The notes: generated by a model from the sequence alone, not told the origin. A DNA stretch of 64,000 bases from Bacillota bacterium (GCA_023421245.1 JAEZTV010000009.1:62001-126000), one strand, 5' to 3'. Positions 9,194 through 18,058 are shown, counted from the first letter of the stretch. Numbers and translations: made by a program.

Positions 9194-9228
9194 TTTGTTA
9201 TTTCCCAGCCGTGCGCAAAGACATAGCC

Positions 9229-9432
9229 CTACTCCGCACCCTGCTCAATTGTGCAGTTGTTCAGGGCGTAATCAAGGAACAGCCCAATCAGTTCGTTGCG
9301 GCTTCGTCCCGTTTGCTGTGCTAAATCATCAATCTGTAGAACCAGTTGTTCTTTTACTCGGATTGAAAACGTTTTATAGCCATCCTCACCCTTTGGTGCT
9401 TTAGCCCTGATAACTAGTTTGTCGCTACTCAT
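9229..9432 (-). CDS. Ribbon-helix-helix (CopG-like) DNA-binding protein
   Basis: A 67-aa protein with an RHH pattern: a beta strand TFSIRVKEQL, then helices QIDDLAQQTGRS and RNELIGLFLDYAL. RHH proteins bind DNA as dimers and often autoregulate. The start is ATG 9432, 8 nt after AAGGAAGG; the in-frame GTG 9441 overlaps that site. It is divergent from the 52-aa gene at 9532, with direct repeats between them that could be its operator. No toxin partner is adjacent, so an antitoxin role is not supported. Confidence 0.7.
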   Translation of the reverse strand: MSSDKLVIRAKAPKGEDGYKTFSIRVKEQLVLQIDDLAQQTGRSRNELIGLFLDYALNNCTIEQGAE

Positions 9433-9483
9433 GAAACACACCTTCCTTTAAACATAGTATAAGTTTGATTTATAATAATTCAT

Positions 9484-9504
9484 ATGTTATAATGTATGTT
9501 ATAA
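9484..9504. promoter_or_regulatory. Direct repeat in divergent promoter region, candidate RHH operator
   Basis: ATGTTATAA occurs at 9484-9492 and again at 9496-9504, a 12-bp period, within AT-rich DNA carrying -10-like boxes for both directions. Assigning it to the neighbouring RHH protein is inference. Confidence 0.35.
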
Positions 9505-9531
9505 ACGATGTTGAAATAGGGCGGTGCGAAG

Positions 9532-9690
9532 ATGACAGATTATAAAAGGATGTATTATTCCATGTTTAACGAGGTCACCGATGTAATCGAGCGGTTAAAG
9601 CTTGCACAGCAGCATTGCGAAGATGTCTATGTGCAATCGGAAGGTACCACATTGCATTTTGAAGAAAGTGACCAGAGCAATGATACATAA
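9532..9690 (+). CDS. 52-aa conserved-looking small protein
   Basis: The frame starts MTDYKRMYYSMFNEVTDVIE, with AGGGCGGTG upstream. It is mostly helical and acidic at the C-terminus. Similar short proteins of the form MTDYKK.YY.LF....D.IE are, from memory, common in Firmicutes genomes and phages, but no function is known to me. It ends at a strong terminator. The real ribosome binding site and the helical heptad-like pattern are the reasons for calling it. Confidence 0.6.
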   Translation: MTDYKRMYYSMFNEVTDVIERLKLAQQHCEDVYVQSEGTTLHFEESDQSNDT

Positions 9691-9694
9691 CAAA

Positions 9695-9727
9695 CAATCC
9701 GGCAAAGGGAATCCCTTTGCCGGATTG
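9695..9727. terminator. Bidirectional terminator between the 52-aa gene and valS
   Basis: A 16-bp inverted repeat (9695-9710 and 9712-9727) followed by TTTTTT on the + strand, between convergent genes. Confidence 0.85.
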
Positions 9728-9748
9728 CAATTTTTTCGTTGTTTTCTG

Positions 9749-12370
9749 TTAGCCAAGCGCCGTGATGCTCTCGTTAATCTTCGCAAGCTTGTCCCGCGCG
9801 GCCCCGAGCTTTGCCTTCTCCTGCTCGATAACCGCGGCGGGTGCCTTTGCCACGAAGCCCGCGTTGCCAAGCTTACCGGATAGGAAGGCAATATCCTTTT
9901 CGCACGCCGCCTTCTCCTTTTGCAGGCGCTCACGCTCCTTTGCAAGGTCCACCAGCTCCTGCATCGGGATGAAGATGCGCGCACTGTCGGTGATTACGCT
10001 TACCGCATCGCCGCCCGAGTACTCGTCTACCAGTTCAACACCAGACGCAAACGCGAGGCGCTCGATGAACATCTTGCTTTGCAAAAAGATGTTGGCATGG
10101 TCGGTTACAATAAACACGCTCGCCTTTTTGGAGGGCGGCACGTTCATCTCGCTGCGCCGGTTACGGATTCCCCTGATGGCAAGCATCACACGCTCAAATT
10201 CCGTCTCTTCCGCAGAGAATGACAAGCTCTCGTCATACACGGGCCATGCGCTTGTCATGATGGTGTCGCCGTTATGCGGCAGCGCCTGCCAGATTTCCTC
10301 CGTAATAAACGGCATAAACGGATGCAGCAGCTTGAGGGTGTTCGAGAGGATATAAACCAGCACCTGCTGCGCAGCGGTTGAGGTATCGCCGCCCGCAAGC
10401 AGACGGGGCTTGGTCAGCTCAATATACCAGTCGCAGTATACGTTCCAGATAAAGTCGTACAGCTTTGCAACCGCCATGCCCAGCTCGTACTTCTCAAGGT
10501 TATCGGTCACCTCGGCGGCAAGGGCGTTGTATTTGCTGAGAATCCATTTGTCCTCCACCGCAAGGGTATCGGGCAGGGCGACGGTATTTACCTCATCGGT
10601 CAGGTTCATCAGCACAAACCGCGAAGCGTTCCACAGCTTATTTGCAAAGTTACGGCTTGCGGTAATCTTTTCCTCCGAAAAGCGCATATCGTTGCCGGGA
10701 CTGTTGCCGGTTAGCAGTGTCAGGCGCAACGCGTCCGCGCCGTAATTATCGATCACCTCGAGCGGGTCGATGCCGTTGCCGAGGGATTTGCTCATCTTGC
10801 GTCCCTGCGCGTCGCGGATGATACCGTGAATGAACACGGTATGAAACGGTGTTTCGCCCATCTGTGCGACACCCGAGAAGATCATACGCGCTACCCAGAA
10901 AAAGATGATGTCGTACCCTGTTACCAGCGTATCGGTAGGGTAAAAGTAATCAAGCTCGGGGGTGTTTTCCGGCCAGCCAAGGGTCGAAAAGGGCCAGAGC
11001 GCGGAAGAAAACCATGTGTCGAGCGTGTCGGGGTCTTGTGCGATGTTTGCACTGTTGCAGTGCGGGCAAACATCAAGGTCACCGCGGGAAACAGTCATCT
11101 GACCGCATGCCGCGCAGTAAAACGCAGGGATACGGTGCCCCCACCAAAGCTGACGCGAGATGCACCAGTCCTTGATGTTTTCCATCCAGTGGAAGTATAT
11201 CTTATCAAACCGTTCGGGGATAAACTTGGTTTTGCCGCTCTTTACCGCCTCGATGGCAGGCTCGGCCAAAGGCTTCATCTTGACAAACCACTGCTTGGAT
11301 ACGCGCGGCTCTACCACATGCGCACAGCGGTAGCACGCACCCACGTTGTGCTTGATGGCCTCCACCTTGCACAGGTATCCCTCATCCTCCAGCTGTTTGA
11401 CAATGGCGGTACGCGCCTCTTTACCGCTCATACCGGCAAAACGGCCGCCGTTTTCGTTGATGGAGCCATCGTCGTTCATCACGTTTAGCACAGGAAGATC
11501 ATGGCGCAGGCCGACCTCAAAGTCGTTGGGGTCATGCGCGGGGGTAATCTTTACCACACCGGTGCCGAAATCCATCTCGACATACTCGTCGGCGATGACG
11601 GGAATCTCTTTATTTACAATCGGCAGGATTACGTTTTTACCGATGAGATGCTTGTACCTTTCGTCCTCGGGATGCACCGCAACGGCGGTGTCGCCCAGCA
11701 TCGTTTCGGGGCGGGTGGTCGCAAGCTCCAGATGCCCGTTGCCGCCTGCTATGGGATACTTAATGTGCCAGAAGTGGCCGTCCTTCTCCTCGTATTCCAC
11801 CTCAGCATCTGAAATCGAGGTCAGACAATGCGGGCACCAGTTGATGATACGCTCTCCGCGGTAGATTAAATCCTTTTCATACAGGCGTACAAAAACCTCG
11901 CGTACGGCGTGCGAACAGCGGTCGTCCATCGTAAAGCTTTCACGCTCCCAGTCGCAGGAGGAACCGAGCTTTTTCAGCTGCTCGGTAATACGTCCGCCGT
12001 ACTTGCGGCGCCATTCCCAGGCGCGCTCCATAAAGCCGTCACGCCCAAGATCTGCCTTGGTTACGCCGTCCTTTTTCATATCCTCGACAATCTTCGCTTC
12101 GGTGGCAATGGCGGCATGATCGGTGCCGGGCATCCACAACGCCTCGTAGCCCTGCATCCGTTTAAAGCGGATTAAGCTATCCTGCATGGCGTTATCCAAC
12201 GCATGACCCAGATGCAGCTGCCCTGTGATGTTGGGCGGCGGCATCATGATGGTGTACGGTTTTTTATCGGGATTTACGACCGCGTGGAAGTAATCTCCCT
12301 CAAGCCAAAAGTCATAGATGCGGCTTTCAACCTGTTTTGGATCGTAAAGTTTTTCAAGCTGTTTTGACAT
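9749..12370 (-). CDS. valS: Valine--tRNA ligase
   Basis: Class I aminoacyl-tRNA synthetase charging tRNA-Val, 873 aa, normal length. Seen: PPPNITGQLHLGHAL with the HIGH-type motif (HLGH), the editing domain with TTRPETMLGDTA, the zinc-like Cys pairs CPHC and CAAC, KMSKSLGNG (KMSKS) and a C-terminal coiled coil (about 800-870). The start is ATG 12370, with AAGGTGG 8 nt upstream. The leader was examined for a T-box (AGGGTGG plus specifier loop) and none was seen. A satellite CRISPR lies about 125 nt upstream. Confidence 0.97.
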   Translation of the reverse strand: MSKQLEKLYDPKQVESRIYDFWLEGDYFHAVVNPDKKPYTIMMPPPNITGQLHLGHALDNAMQDSLIRFKRMQGYEALWMPGTDHAAIATEAKIVEDMKKDGVTKADLGRDGFMERAWEWRRKYGGRITEQLKKLGSSCDWERESFTMDDRCSHAVREVFVRLYEKDLIYRGERIINWCPHCLTSISDAEVEYEEKDGHFWHIKYPIAGGNGHLELATTRPETMLGDTAVAVHPEDERYKHLIGKNVILPIVNKEIPVIADEYVEMDFGTGVVKITPAHDPNDFEVGLRHDLPVLNVMNDDGSINENGGRFAGMSGKEARTAIVKQLEDEGYLCKVEAIKHNVGACYRCAHVVEPRVSKQWFVKMKPLAEPAIEAVKSGKTKFIPERFDKIYFHWMENIKDWCISRQLWWGHRIPAFYCAACGQMTVSRGDLDVCPHCNSANIAQDPDTLDTWFSSALWPFSTLGWPENTPELDYFYPTDTLVTGYDIIFFWVARMIFSGVAQMGETPFHTVFIHGIIRDAQGRKMSKSLGNGIDPLEVIDNYGADALRLTLLTGNSPGNDMRFSEEKITASRNFANKLWNASRFVLMNLTDEVNTVALPDTLAVEDKWILSKYNALAAEVTDNLEKYELGMAVAKLYDFIWNVYCDWYIELTKPRLLAGGDTSTAAQQVLVYILSNTLKLLHPFMPFITEEIWQALPHNGDTIMTSAWPVYDESLSFSAEETEFERVMLAIRGIRNRRSEMNVPPSKKASVFIVTDHANIFLQSKMFIERLAFASGVELVDEYSGGDAVSVITDSARIFIPMQELVDLAKERERLQKEKAACEKDIAFLSGKLGNAGFVAKAPAAVIEQEKAKLGAARDKLAKINESITALG

Positions 12371-12495
12371 GGTTATGACCACCTTTTCCCTAAATGCGTT
12401 TGGACACTATCTATAAAACCGTTAGCTTTGAATCATACCCGCCGTATGCCCGGTAAATGAGTGGGTACGTTCCACAATAACAATGCGTACAACGG

Positions 12496-12779
12496 ATTTC
12501 AATCCGCACTCCCCGTGTAAGGAGTGACGCGATACAAAAATGTGTGCTCAATGCCGTTTTTATTTCAACCCACACTCCCCGTGTGGGGAGCGACAGGAGG
12601 GATTTGAACCCTCGCGCCGATATTTTTGTTTCAGTCCACGCCCTTTGCGCGTTATATGCCATGGGTATTGCGCTGTGGGGAATGACTTTCACCCTACAAT
12701 AATACTACAACAAGACAAACATTTCAATCCGCACACCCCCGTGTTTTGTGCTTAGGGTTCCCTGCCCCAGGGCGCGGCA
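12496..12779 (-). CRISPR. Satellite CRISPR: two 33-nt and two 59-nt degenerate repeats, three spacers
   Basis: Repeats at 12496-12528 (33 nt, three changes from the main-array consensus), 12562-12594 (33 nt, one change), 12628-12686 (59 nt) and about 12721-12779 (59 nt, most degenerate). The spacers are 33, 33 and 34 nt, the same size class as the main array, so this is real array structure and not a chance repeat. Orientation matches the main array (crRNA strand minus). No leader or cas gene is adjacent. The middle spacer carries a perfect tRNA T-arm. Confidence 0.85.
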
Positions 12780-12828
12780 TGCGGCCTATTGCGTATAACA
12801 TAGTATACCCCACCCGACAAAAGACAAT

Positions 12829-12859
12829 GGGCTATGCCGGCATTACGCTTGCATAGCCC
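12829..12859 (-). terminator. Hairpin after the histidine-kinase-like gene
   Basis: Perfect 9-bp arms GGGCTATGC (12829-12837) and GCATAGCCC (12851-12859), 19 nt past the gene's stop, with only a weak T-tract on the minus strand. Confidence 0.5.
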
Positions 12860-12878
12860 GATAGTTATGTACTTGCAG

Positions 12879-14711
12879 CTATTCTGCTTCCGCAAGAGGC
12901 AGATGGATGGTAATGGCAGTTTTTTCTTCAATAACATCAATTGAAATAGAGGCCTGATCCTGATACAGTAGTCGAAGACGCGCCGAAAGGTTTGCAAGGC
13001 CGGTACCGGCGGTAATAAAGGGGTTTTCGGAGGCGGACTCAATCTGCCGGCGCAGTTCCTCCAGATGCGCGGGAGCGGGCGGAGGTGCGTTGTCGCTTCC
13101 GATAATCGTCAGGAAGGCGCCCTGTACACGCAGCTGTATGCGGATGAAAATATCGTCCTGTGAAGACGCATGGGCACGCTGCAGCGTAGCTGCGGCAAGC
13201 GGATAGAGGCACAGCTTTGGAATCATCAGCGCAAACGATTGCTTATCGGCACTGACATGATAGTCAAATCGGTCGGAGGCTTGTGACCTGAGCATGTGAA
13301 AATAATTGTTGGTAAATAAAATCTCATCCTCCACAAGCGCGTACTCACCCGATTGAGAGGTGTAGTCCAACAGGCTGGCCATGTTCTCGGTTATCTGTGC
13401 AAGCATGCTGTGCCCGCGCCGCGTGGCAAGGCCCGAAAAGGAGGCAAGAGTATCGTGAATGATGCCGGGCACCGCCTGTGCTTCCAGCGCATGCAGCATG
13501 GCGGTATCCCGCCGGTTCTGGACGGCTTGCAGCCTTTGTTCCAGTTGGGCGGTTTCCGCCGTCAGTTCGTCAAAGCGCTGCGATAGCATTAAAATCTCTG
13601 CGCTGCCGCTAATTCTATGCAGCGTTTTTGGCATGCGAACATTCGTTCCGCTTACTTTGCCCGAAAGGGCGTACAGCGGCAGCGTTAACAGCCGCGCAAA
13701 CAAAAAGATGAGCAACAAATTCAGTGCTGCTGCAGGAATGGCGATGAGTACCAGCTCGTTGCGCAAGCGAATGGTTTCTGTGTCGATGACCGATTTCGGC
13801 AAAAGCTTTACCAGCCGCCACAAATATTCGGAGGAGCTGTCCGAAATCATGATATATTCGGCATCGCAAACCGTTACGGTGGGGCTGTCGCCGGTTACAG
13901 TGCTAGCAAGATAAGGACTTAGGTGAACAAGCCCTTCGCTGTTTAGCACATCGTAATTGCTCGAATAAAACAGGCGGTTATCCGAATCAAGCAGGCAGAA
14001 TGTACCCATATCAAACGAGTTCTGTTGTGAAAATGCTGTCAGGTGAGATGCGTTTACATCCAGCACGACCACCGCAAGGGGCTTGTCATCCGACACATTG
14101 ATGATGGTGCGGGTAATGGTAAATAATCCATTGTTTGCAGAAGGGAATACGTGCAGGTACGGGGAAAGACGCGCCGATTCGGCATACCCGGGTATGACAG
14201 CGGGCAGAGGGTTATCAAATGCGCGCACGTTGGGCTCAGCGGATGAAATGGTGTAGCCCTTGCCCACCGAGAGCAAATACACCGTATAGGAGTCAATATC
14301 ATCGCGGGAGTAAAAGATATTGCGCAACAGACTTTTGATGTAAACCTCGGCTTCGTAATCAAACGAGGAGGGAGAGGTGAGATGCTGCATGAATAGCTCG
14401 TCGTTGCGGATGGAAAGTGAATAGGTGACAAGCGTGTTGTAATACGAGTCGATTTCTTGCAAGGTCATGCTTAGAATTGCCCGATTGCATTGCGTAAAGG
14501 TTTTTTTCATCACCGCAACAGAGCGGCCGACGGTAAAGCTAACGAGCAGAATCAGAACAAGAGACATCGACAGCGCAATGGCAATGGTAAGCTTGATGGC
14601 AAGGGTCAGCCTGCCAAACCAATTCCGTAATTTCGTTATACTGTTGATAGTCAGCACCTCCCGAATGAAAAAATATTCGCAGCGTTCTTGCTTGTCTTGT
14701 ATGATAAACAT
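12879..14711 (-). CDS. Degenerate YesM/LytS-type sensor histidine kinase homologue
   Basis: 610 aa: membrane segment (about 37-60), an extracellular sensor of about 240 residues, a second membrane segment (about 325-345), a HAMP-like linker, a coiled coil, then a His_kinase/HATPase region. The catalytic motifs are eroded: the usual NPHFLYNTL reads VPGIIHDTL, so the phospho-accepting His is Gly; the N box is AAATL instead of ENAIK; the G1 box DNGPG is DNAPP. Only the GTGLANLSARLRLLY G2 region survives. It is therefore probably a signalling scaffold or allosteric partner rather than an active kinase. It is divergent from a solute-binding lipoprotein, and no response regulator is nearby. A GGGAGG site lies inside the listed frame, so the true start may be about 20 codons in, at a non-ATG codon. 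Confidence 0.8.
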   Translation of the reverse strand: MFIIQDKQERCEYFFIREVLTINSITKLRNWFGRLTLAIKLTIAIALSMSLVLILLVSFTVGRSVAVMKKTFTQCNRAILSMTLQEIDSYYNTLVTYSLSIRNDELFMQHLTSPSSFDYEAEVYIKSLLRNIFYSRDDIDSYTVYLLSVGKGYTISSAEPNVRAFDNPLPAVIPGYAESARLSPYLHVFPSANNGLFTITRTIINVSDDKPLAVVVLDVNASHLTAFSQQNSFDMGTFCLLDSDNRLFYSSNYDVLNSEGLVHLSPYLASTVTGDSPTVTVCDAEYIMISDSSSEYLWRLVKLLPKSVIDTETIRLRNELVLIAIPAAALNLLLIFLFARLLTLPLYALSGKVSGTNVRMPKTLHRISGSAEILMLSQRFDELTAETAQLEQRLQAVQNRRDTAMLHALEAQAVPGIIHDTLASFSGLATRRGHSMLAQITENMASLLDYTSQSGEYALVEDEILFTNNYFHMLRSQASDRFDYHVSADKQSFALMIPKLCLYPLAAATLQRAHASSQDDIFIRIQLRVQGAFLTIIGSDNAPPPAPAHLEELRRQIESASENPFITAGTGLANLSARLRLLYQDQASISIDVIEEKTAITIHLPLAEAE

Positions 14712-14830
14712 GCCAACTCAAAGGCAATGCATACGATAGAGGGGCAGACCTTAAGCATAGGGCATAATGAAACAGGGGAGATTCAAAGGTTTTCATAATG
14801 AGAATCGAAGATTCGCAATGCTATACCGCT

Positions 14831-14926
14831 ATTATACCATAAAAGCGAAGCGTTATGGTATAATTGCCCATCGCCGTAGGCTGGGCATATAAATAAGCGT
14901 ATAATAGCCGTTTGCGGTTATTATAC
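14831..14926. promoter_or_regulatory. Cluster of palindromes in the kinase/solute-binding protein divergent region
   Basis: Perfect 12-bp arms at 14831-14842 and 14853-14864 (ATTATACCATAA); GCCCA/TGGGC at about 14866-14885; and 12-bp arms with one mismatch at 14899-14910 and 14915-14926. The outer two share TATAAT/TATACC cores that could double as -10 boxes. Operator or RNA hairpin roles are inference. Confidence 0.5.
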
Positions 14927-15093
14927 CATATATTAATCGTGGATTTAACACGATGTGGTTTAAAATTACAAAGATCAAATAATAATTTACAAAAATAGTG
15001 TAAGAAGGTATACTAAAACTAGGTAACAAAGCTTTTATCATTATCCGGGCCGATGTTTGATAATATGTGTGAAAAGCAGAAAGGGTGGACGGT

Positions 15094-16413
15094 ATGAGAA
15101 TCAACAAGCACTTCAAACCGATTGCGGCGCTGCTGATTATAATCGCTATGTCGGCGGTAATAATCAGCGGCTGTGCACCATCCCGCCAAAATGCCTTGCA
15201 GCCGGATACCGAGCTTGTGCAAAGTAATACGAGACCCCTCAGCTTTATGTTCAACAGTCCGGAGCTGACCGAACAGTTCAATGAGATGGCGGCCGCCTAC
15301 CGGCAGCACGCCGGCATCGAAATCAAGATGGAGATACGGCAAAACGACTATACTCAGCTGCTCAAAACAAGAATCAACGCAGGAAACATCCCCGACCTTT
15401 TTATTACCAGCGCTTATAATGACAACAAGGTATATAAAAACTACAGCTACAACCTCGCGGATGAAAGCTTTATACAGGAGGTTGAACCCGCCATGCTGCT
15501 GGGTGTAATGGAGGGCGACAATGTAACGGGGCTTCCGTTTTTAGTGCAGTCACACTCCTTTATCTACAATAAGCTGCTGTTTGAGCAGGCGGGCATACAG
15601 ACGCTGCCGGTGACGCTTGATGATTATCGAGAGGTATGCGAGCAGCTTGCGGCGGCGGGCATTACGCCGTTTTCTACCGGATATGCCGATTGGTGGGTGT
15701 TACCTCAAACCTTCTATCCGTCTGCAAGTGATATTGAGGACGGCGATTACGAGGGTTTGTTTGCAAAGCTAAAGAACGGTGAAGCCTCGGTGTATGAATA
15801 TGAAGAGCTTGCCTTTGCGCTTGACGTGCTTGATCTGATTGCGCGCTTTGGCGGCGAGAACCCGATGAAAGCGGGGTTTGAGGAACAGTGTGCCGATTTT
15901 GCAGCGGGAAATGCCGCAATAATTCATCAGGGCAGTTGGGCGGAGCAAAAAATTCTTGAACAGGCACCCGATATTACGATGGGCTACCTTTGCGCGCCGC
16001 GGCTGGATGGTAACGGCACCATCGCCGTAGATTCTAATCTTACCTTTCGCGTATACAAGGATTCGCCGTATCAAGCGGAAACACTTGCGTTTTTAGAATG
16101 GCTTGTTACATCCGAGTACGGCAGAGCCTGGATTCCACAGAAAATTAAGCAGATTTCACCGCTTAAGGGAGCACAGATGCCCGACACACCGCTGTCGGAA
16201 GAAACGGGCAGCGCAATTGCCAGGTGCGCAACCAGCGCGTGGTGGATTTTTGAGGGACCGGATAATATTGAGCAGCTGATGGGCATTGCTTTGCAGGATT
16301 ATGTGGCGGGCAGAGCTACTCGCGACGAAACGATGTCGGAACTTGGTAGGTTATTTGGCGGCAACGGCACCCCCAAAAACACCGGAGAGGATATGGCATT
16401 GAACCCGCAGTAG
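15094..16413 (+). CDS. Extracellular solute-binding lipoprotein (family 1)
   Basis: A 439-aa lipoprotein, lipobox ISGC (Cys about residue 27), with a family 1 (sugar-type) binding-protein pattern: FNSPELTEQFNEMAAAYRQ, IPDLFITSAYN, GLPFLVQSHSFIYNKLLFE and a Trp-rich hinge region. The start is ATG 15094, with AAAGGGTGG 6 nt upstream, rather than the GTG at 15085. No ABC permease or ATPase gene follows, so it may be a sensor accessory rather than a transporter part. It is divergent from the degenerate YesM-like protein, and such binding proteins often lie beside YesM/YesN systems. Confidence 0.88.
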   Translation: MRINKHFKPIAALLIIIAMSAVIISGCAPSRQNALQPDTELVQSNTRPLSFMFNSPELTEQFNEMAAAYRQHAGIEIKMEIRQNDYTQLLKTRINAGNIPDLFITSAYNDNKVYKNYSYNLADESFIQEVEPAMLLGVMEGDNVTGLPFLVQSHSFIYNKLLFEQAGIQTLPVTLDDYREVCEQLAAAGITPFSTGYADWWVLPQTFYPSASDIEDGDYEGLFAKLKNGEASVYEYEELAFALDVLDLIARFGGENPMKAGFEEQCADFAAGNAAIIHQGSWAEQKILEQAPDITMGYLCAPRLDGNGTIAVDSNLTFRVYKDSPYQAETLAFLEWLVTSEYGRAWIPQKIKQISPLKGAQMPDTPLSEETGSAIARCATSAWWIFEGPDNIEQLMGIALQDYVAGRATRDETMSELGRLFGGNGTPKNTGEDMALNPQ

Positions 16414-16653
16414 CATTGCGGACCCTGCGAATGAGAGGAACCGGCGGGTCAGCCCCCGCGTTTGTTGGCGCACAGCTTTGTCTTAGGATTGCGGAGGATA
16501 CTAGATGGGGCTGACGGCACGGCGGATAACGCTTAATGCAAAACCACGCACTGCCCGTGCATAGATTGCCTCACTTTTTGCCACTATGGTAGTATGGGCT
16601 GCCATTAGAACTATAAAAGCGGCAACCCTGATAGCGGGAAGGAGGAAGGTAGG
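16414..16653. other. Intergenic region, nothing recognised
   Basis: 240 bp with GC-rich short hairpins after the solute-binding protein gene. No convincing promoter, RNA or ORF was seen other than the GGAAGGAGG site of the next gene. Confidence 0.3.
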
Positions 16654-17322
16654 ATGAAAAAAGTTTTGCTGACTTTGCTTGCGGCCGTACTGCTCAGCGG
16701 CTGTGCACAGGCGGGCTATATTGTTTTTACCGGTGCGGTTGAGGAGATCTATGAAAACGGTGTGCTTGTAGCTACCGATGACTTAAACGGCAATGACCGT
16801 GCGAGTGTTGGGTTTGCCGAGGATATGCAGCCGTTTGAGTTTAACCTGCTTGTTGGGCAGAGACTTGAGATTACGGCTCTGCCCGAGATACGGGAAAGCT
16901 ACCCTGTTCAGGTGACGGCGGTAAAGATCCGCCTGCTCACCGATACAGCGGATGATTCAGCCGTAAATTCACACAACAGTATGCCGGAGGATACTATGGA
17001 CAAGGACGCACAATTCGAAACAATAACAGCTGAACAGGCCATGGAACTGATGGAAAGCGAATCGGACTGCATGGTATTGGACGTAAGGACCAAGGAAGAA
17101 TACGATGAAGGACACATCCCGGGCGCGGTGCTATTGCCCGACTATGAAATTTTATCCCGCGCGCAGGAGGTTTTACCGGAGAAGGACGCCGTCGTTCTGG
17201 TGTATTGCCGCAGTGGCAGACGCAGCGCGCTTGCGGCACAAAGCCTTGCACAGCTTGGCTATACGCAGGTAAAAGATTTCGGGGGCATCATTGACTGGAC
17301 GTACGGAATAACAAAAGAATAA
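16654..17322 (+). CDS. Lipoprotein with C-terminal rhodanese domain
   Basis: 222 aa: signal with lipobox LSGC (Cys about 17), an N-terminal beta-rich domain of about 75 residues resembling the DUF3221-type small OB-like lipoprotein domains, then a rhodanese domain (about 125-220). The rhodanese signature is complete: DVRTKEEYDEGHIPGAV and the active-site loop YCRSGRRSALAA with its catalytic Cys. Such domains move sulfane sulfur or act in extracytoplasmic redox. A strong GGAAGGAGGAAGG precedes the ATG. The gene looks monocistronic. Confidence 0.88.
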   Translation: MKKVLLTLLAAVLLSGCAQAGYIVFTGAVEEIYENGVLVATDDLNGNDRASVGFAEDMQPFEFNLLVGQRLEITALPEIRESYPVQVTAVKIRLLTDTADDSAVNSHNSMPEDTMDKDAQFETITAEQAMELMESESDCMVLDVRTKEEYDEGHIPGAVLLPDYEILSRAQEVLPEKDAVVLVYCRSGRRSALAAQSLAQLGYTQVKDFGGIIDWTYGITKE

Positions 17323-17502
17323 AACATACAGCAAAGTATAGCTTGTGTAGTTTCCGCTTTCAAAGACAGACTATGTCTATCTTTGAAGACCGCTGTTTTG
17401 CGCCGCCCCAAAAAGCCTTATAATAACTTGGCGATTAAAAGCAGGTCTATGCTTATAATGCGGAGCAGCCATATATTTTTGACAGTAAAGGATGCGTATG
17501 GA

Positions 17503-17868
17503 ATGGGATGTATCGGCAATTTTTTATGGTTTATCTTTGGCGGAGTTTGGATTGGCCTTGGCTGGGCAATACAAGGCATCTTATGGTGCGTAACCATTAT
17601 AGGTATTCCCATTGGGGTGCAGTGCTTTAAGTATGCCGGCCTTGCATTTTCTCCATTCGGCAAAGAGGTACAGTACGGCGGCGGCGCGGGATCGCTGATT
17701 TTGAACATCATCTGGATTGTTGTGGGCGGCATACCGCTTGCGGCAGAGGCCGCAATCATCGGCTGCATTTTATGTGTCACTATCATCGGCATTCCGTTTG
17801 GCAAGCAGTGCTTTAAGCTTGCAAAGCTTGCACTTATGCCATTTGGGGCATCGGTCATCGCATCGTAA
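17503..17868 (+). CDS. YccF-family inner-membrane protein
   Basis: A 121-aa membrane protein built of two YccF repeats: a hydrophobic helix, then CVTIIGIPIGVQCFKYAGL in the first and CVTIIGIPFGKQCFKLAKL in the second, each followed by a PFG turn. The internal duplication is obvious by eye and typical of the family, whose function is unknown. The start ATG 17503 (MGCIGNFLWF) is preceded by AAAGGA; 40 upstream in-frame codons are not membrane-like. A near-identical 21-bp sequence lies on each side of the gene (17364-17384, 17956-17976). Confidence 0.85.
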   Translation: MGCIGNFLWFIFGGVWIGLGWAIQGILWCVTIIGIPIGVQCFKYAGLAFSPFGKEVQYGGGAGSLILNIIWIVVGGIPLAAEAAIIGCILCVTIIGIPFGKQCFKLAKLALMPFGASVIAS

Positions 17869-17875
17869 ATCCAGT

Positions 17876-17917
17876 AAAAGCGCCAAAGTGTGAAACGCTT
17901 CACACTTTGGCGCTTTT
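17876..17917. terminator. Strong bidirectional terminator after the YccF gene
   Basis: A perfect 19-bp inverted repeat (17876-17894, 17899-17917) with a 4-nt loop and TTTT at the end. Confidence 0.9.
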
Positions 17918-18058
17918 GTACCGGCGGCTGCGGTTTACACTATTTTTATCGTACAAGACAGACAATGCCTATCTTTTATAAGAATTTCGGCCGTAGTATT
18001 TTCAAAGAAGCGGATTGGCGGCTGTACGACGGCATACGTGTTGCCTATATGAGCGGTT

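Noticed and set aside
12371..12495. T-box riboswitch upstream of valS
   Set aside because: No AGGGTGG antiterminator bulge, specifier loop or terminator was found in the leader.
12560..12640. A tRNA gene on the minus strand, suggested by the T-arm
   Set aside because: No anticodon arm, D-arm or matching acceptor stem is present, and the element has exactly the position and length of a CRISPR spacer.
12411..12692. ORF on the minus strand upstream of valS
   Set aside because: It spans the satellite CRISPR repeats and has no protein-like features.
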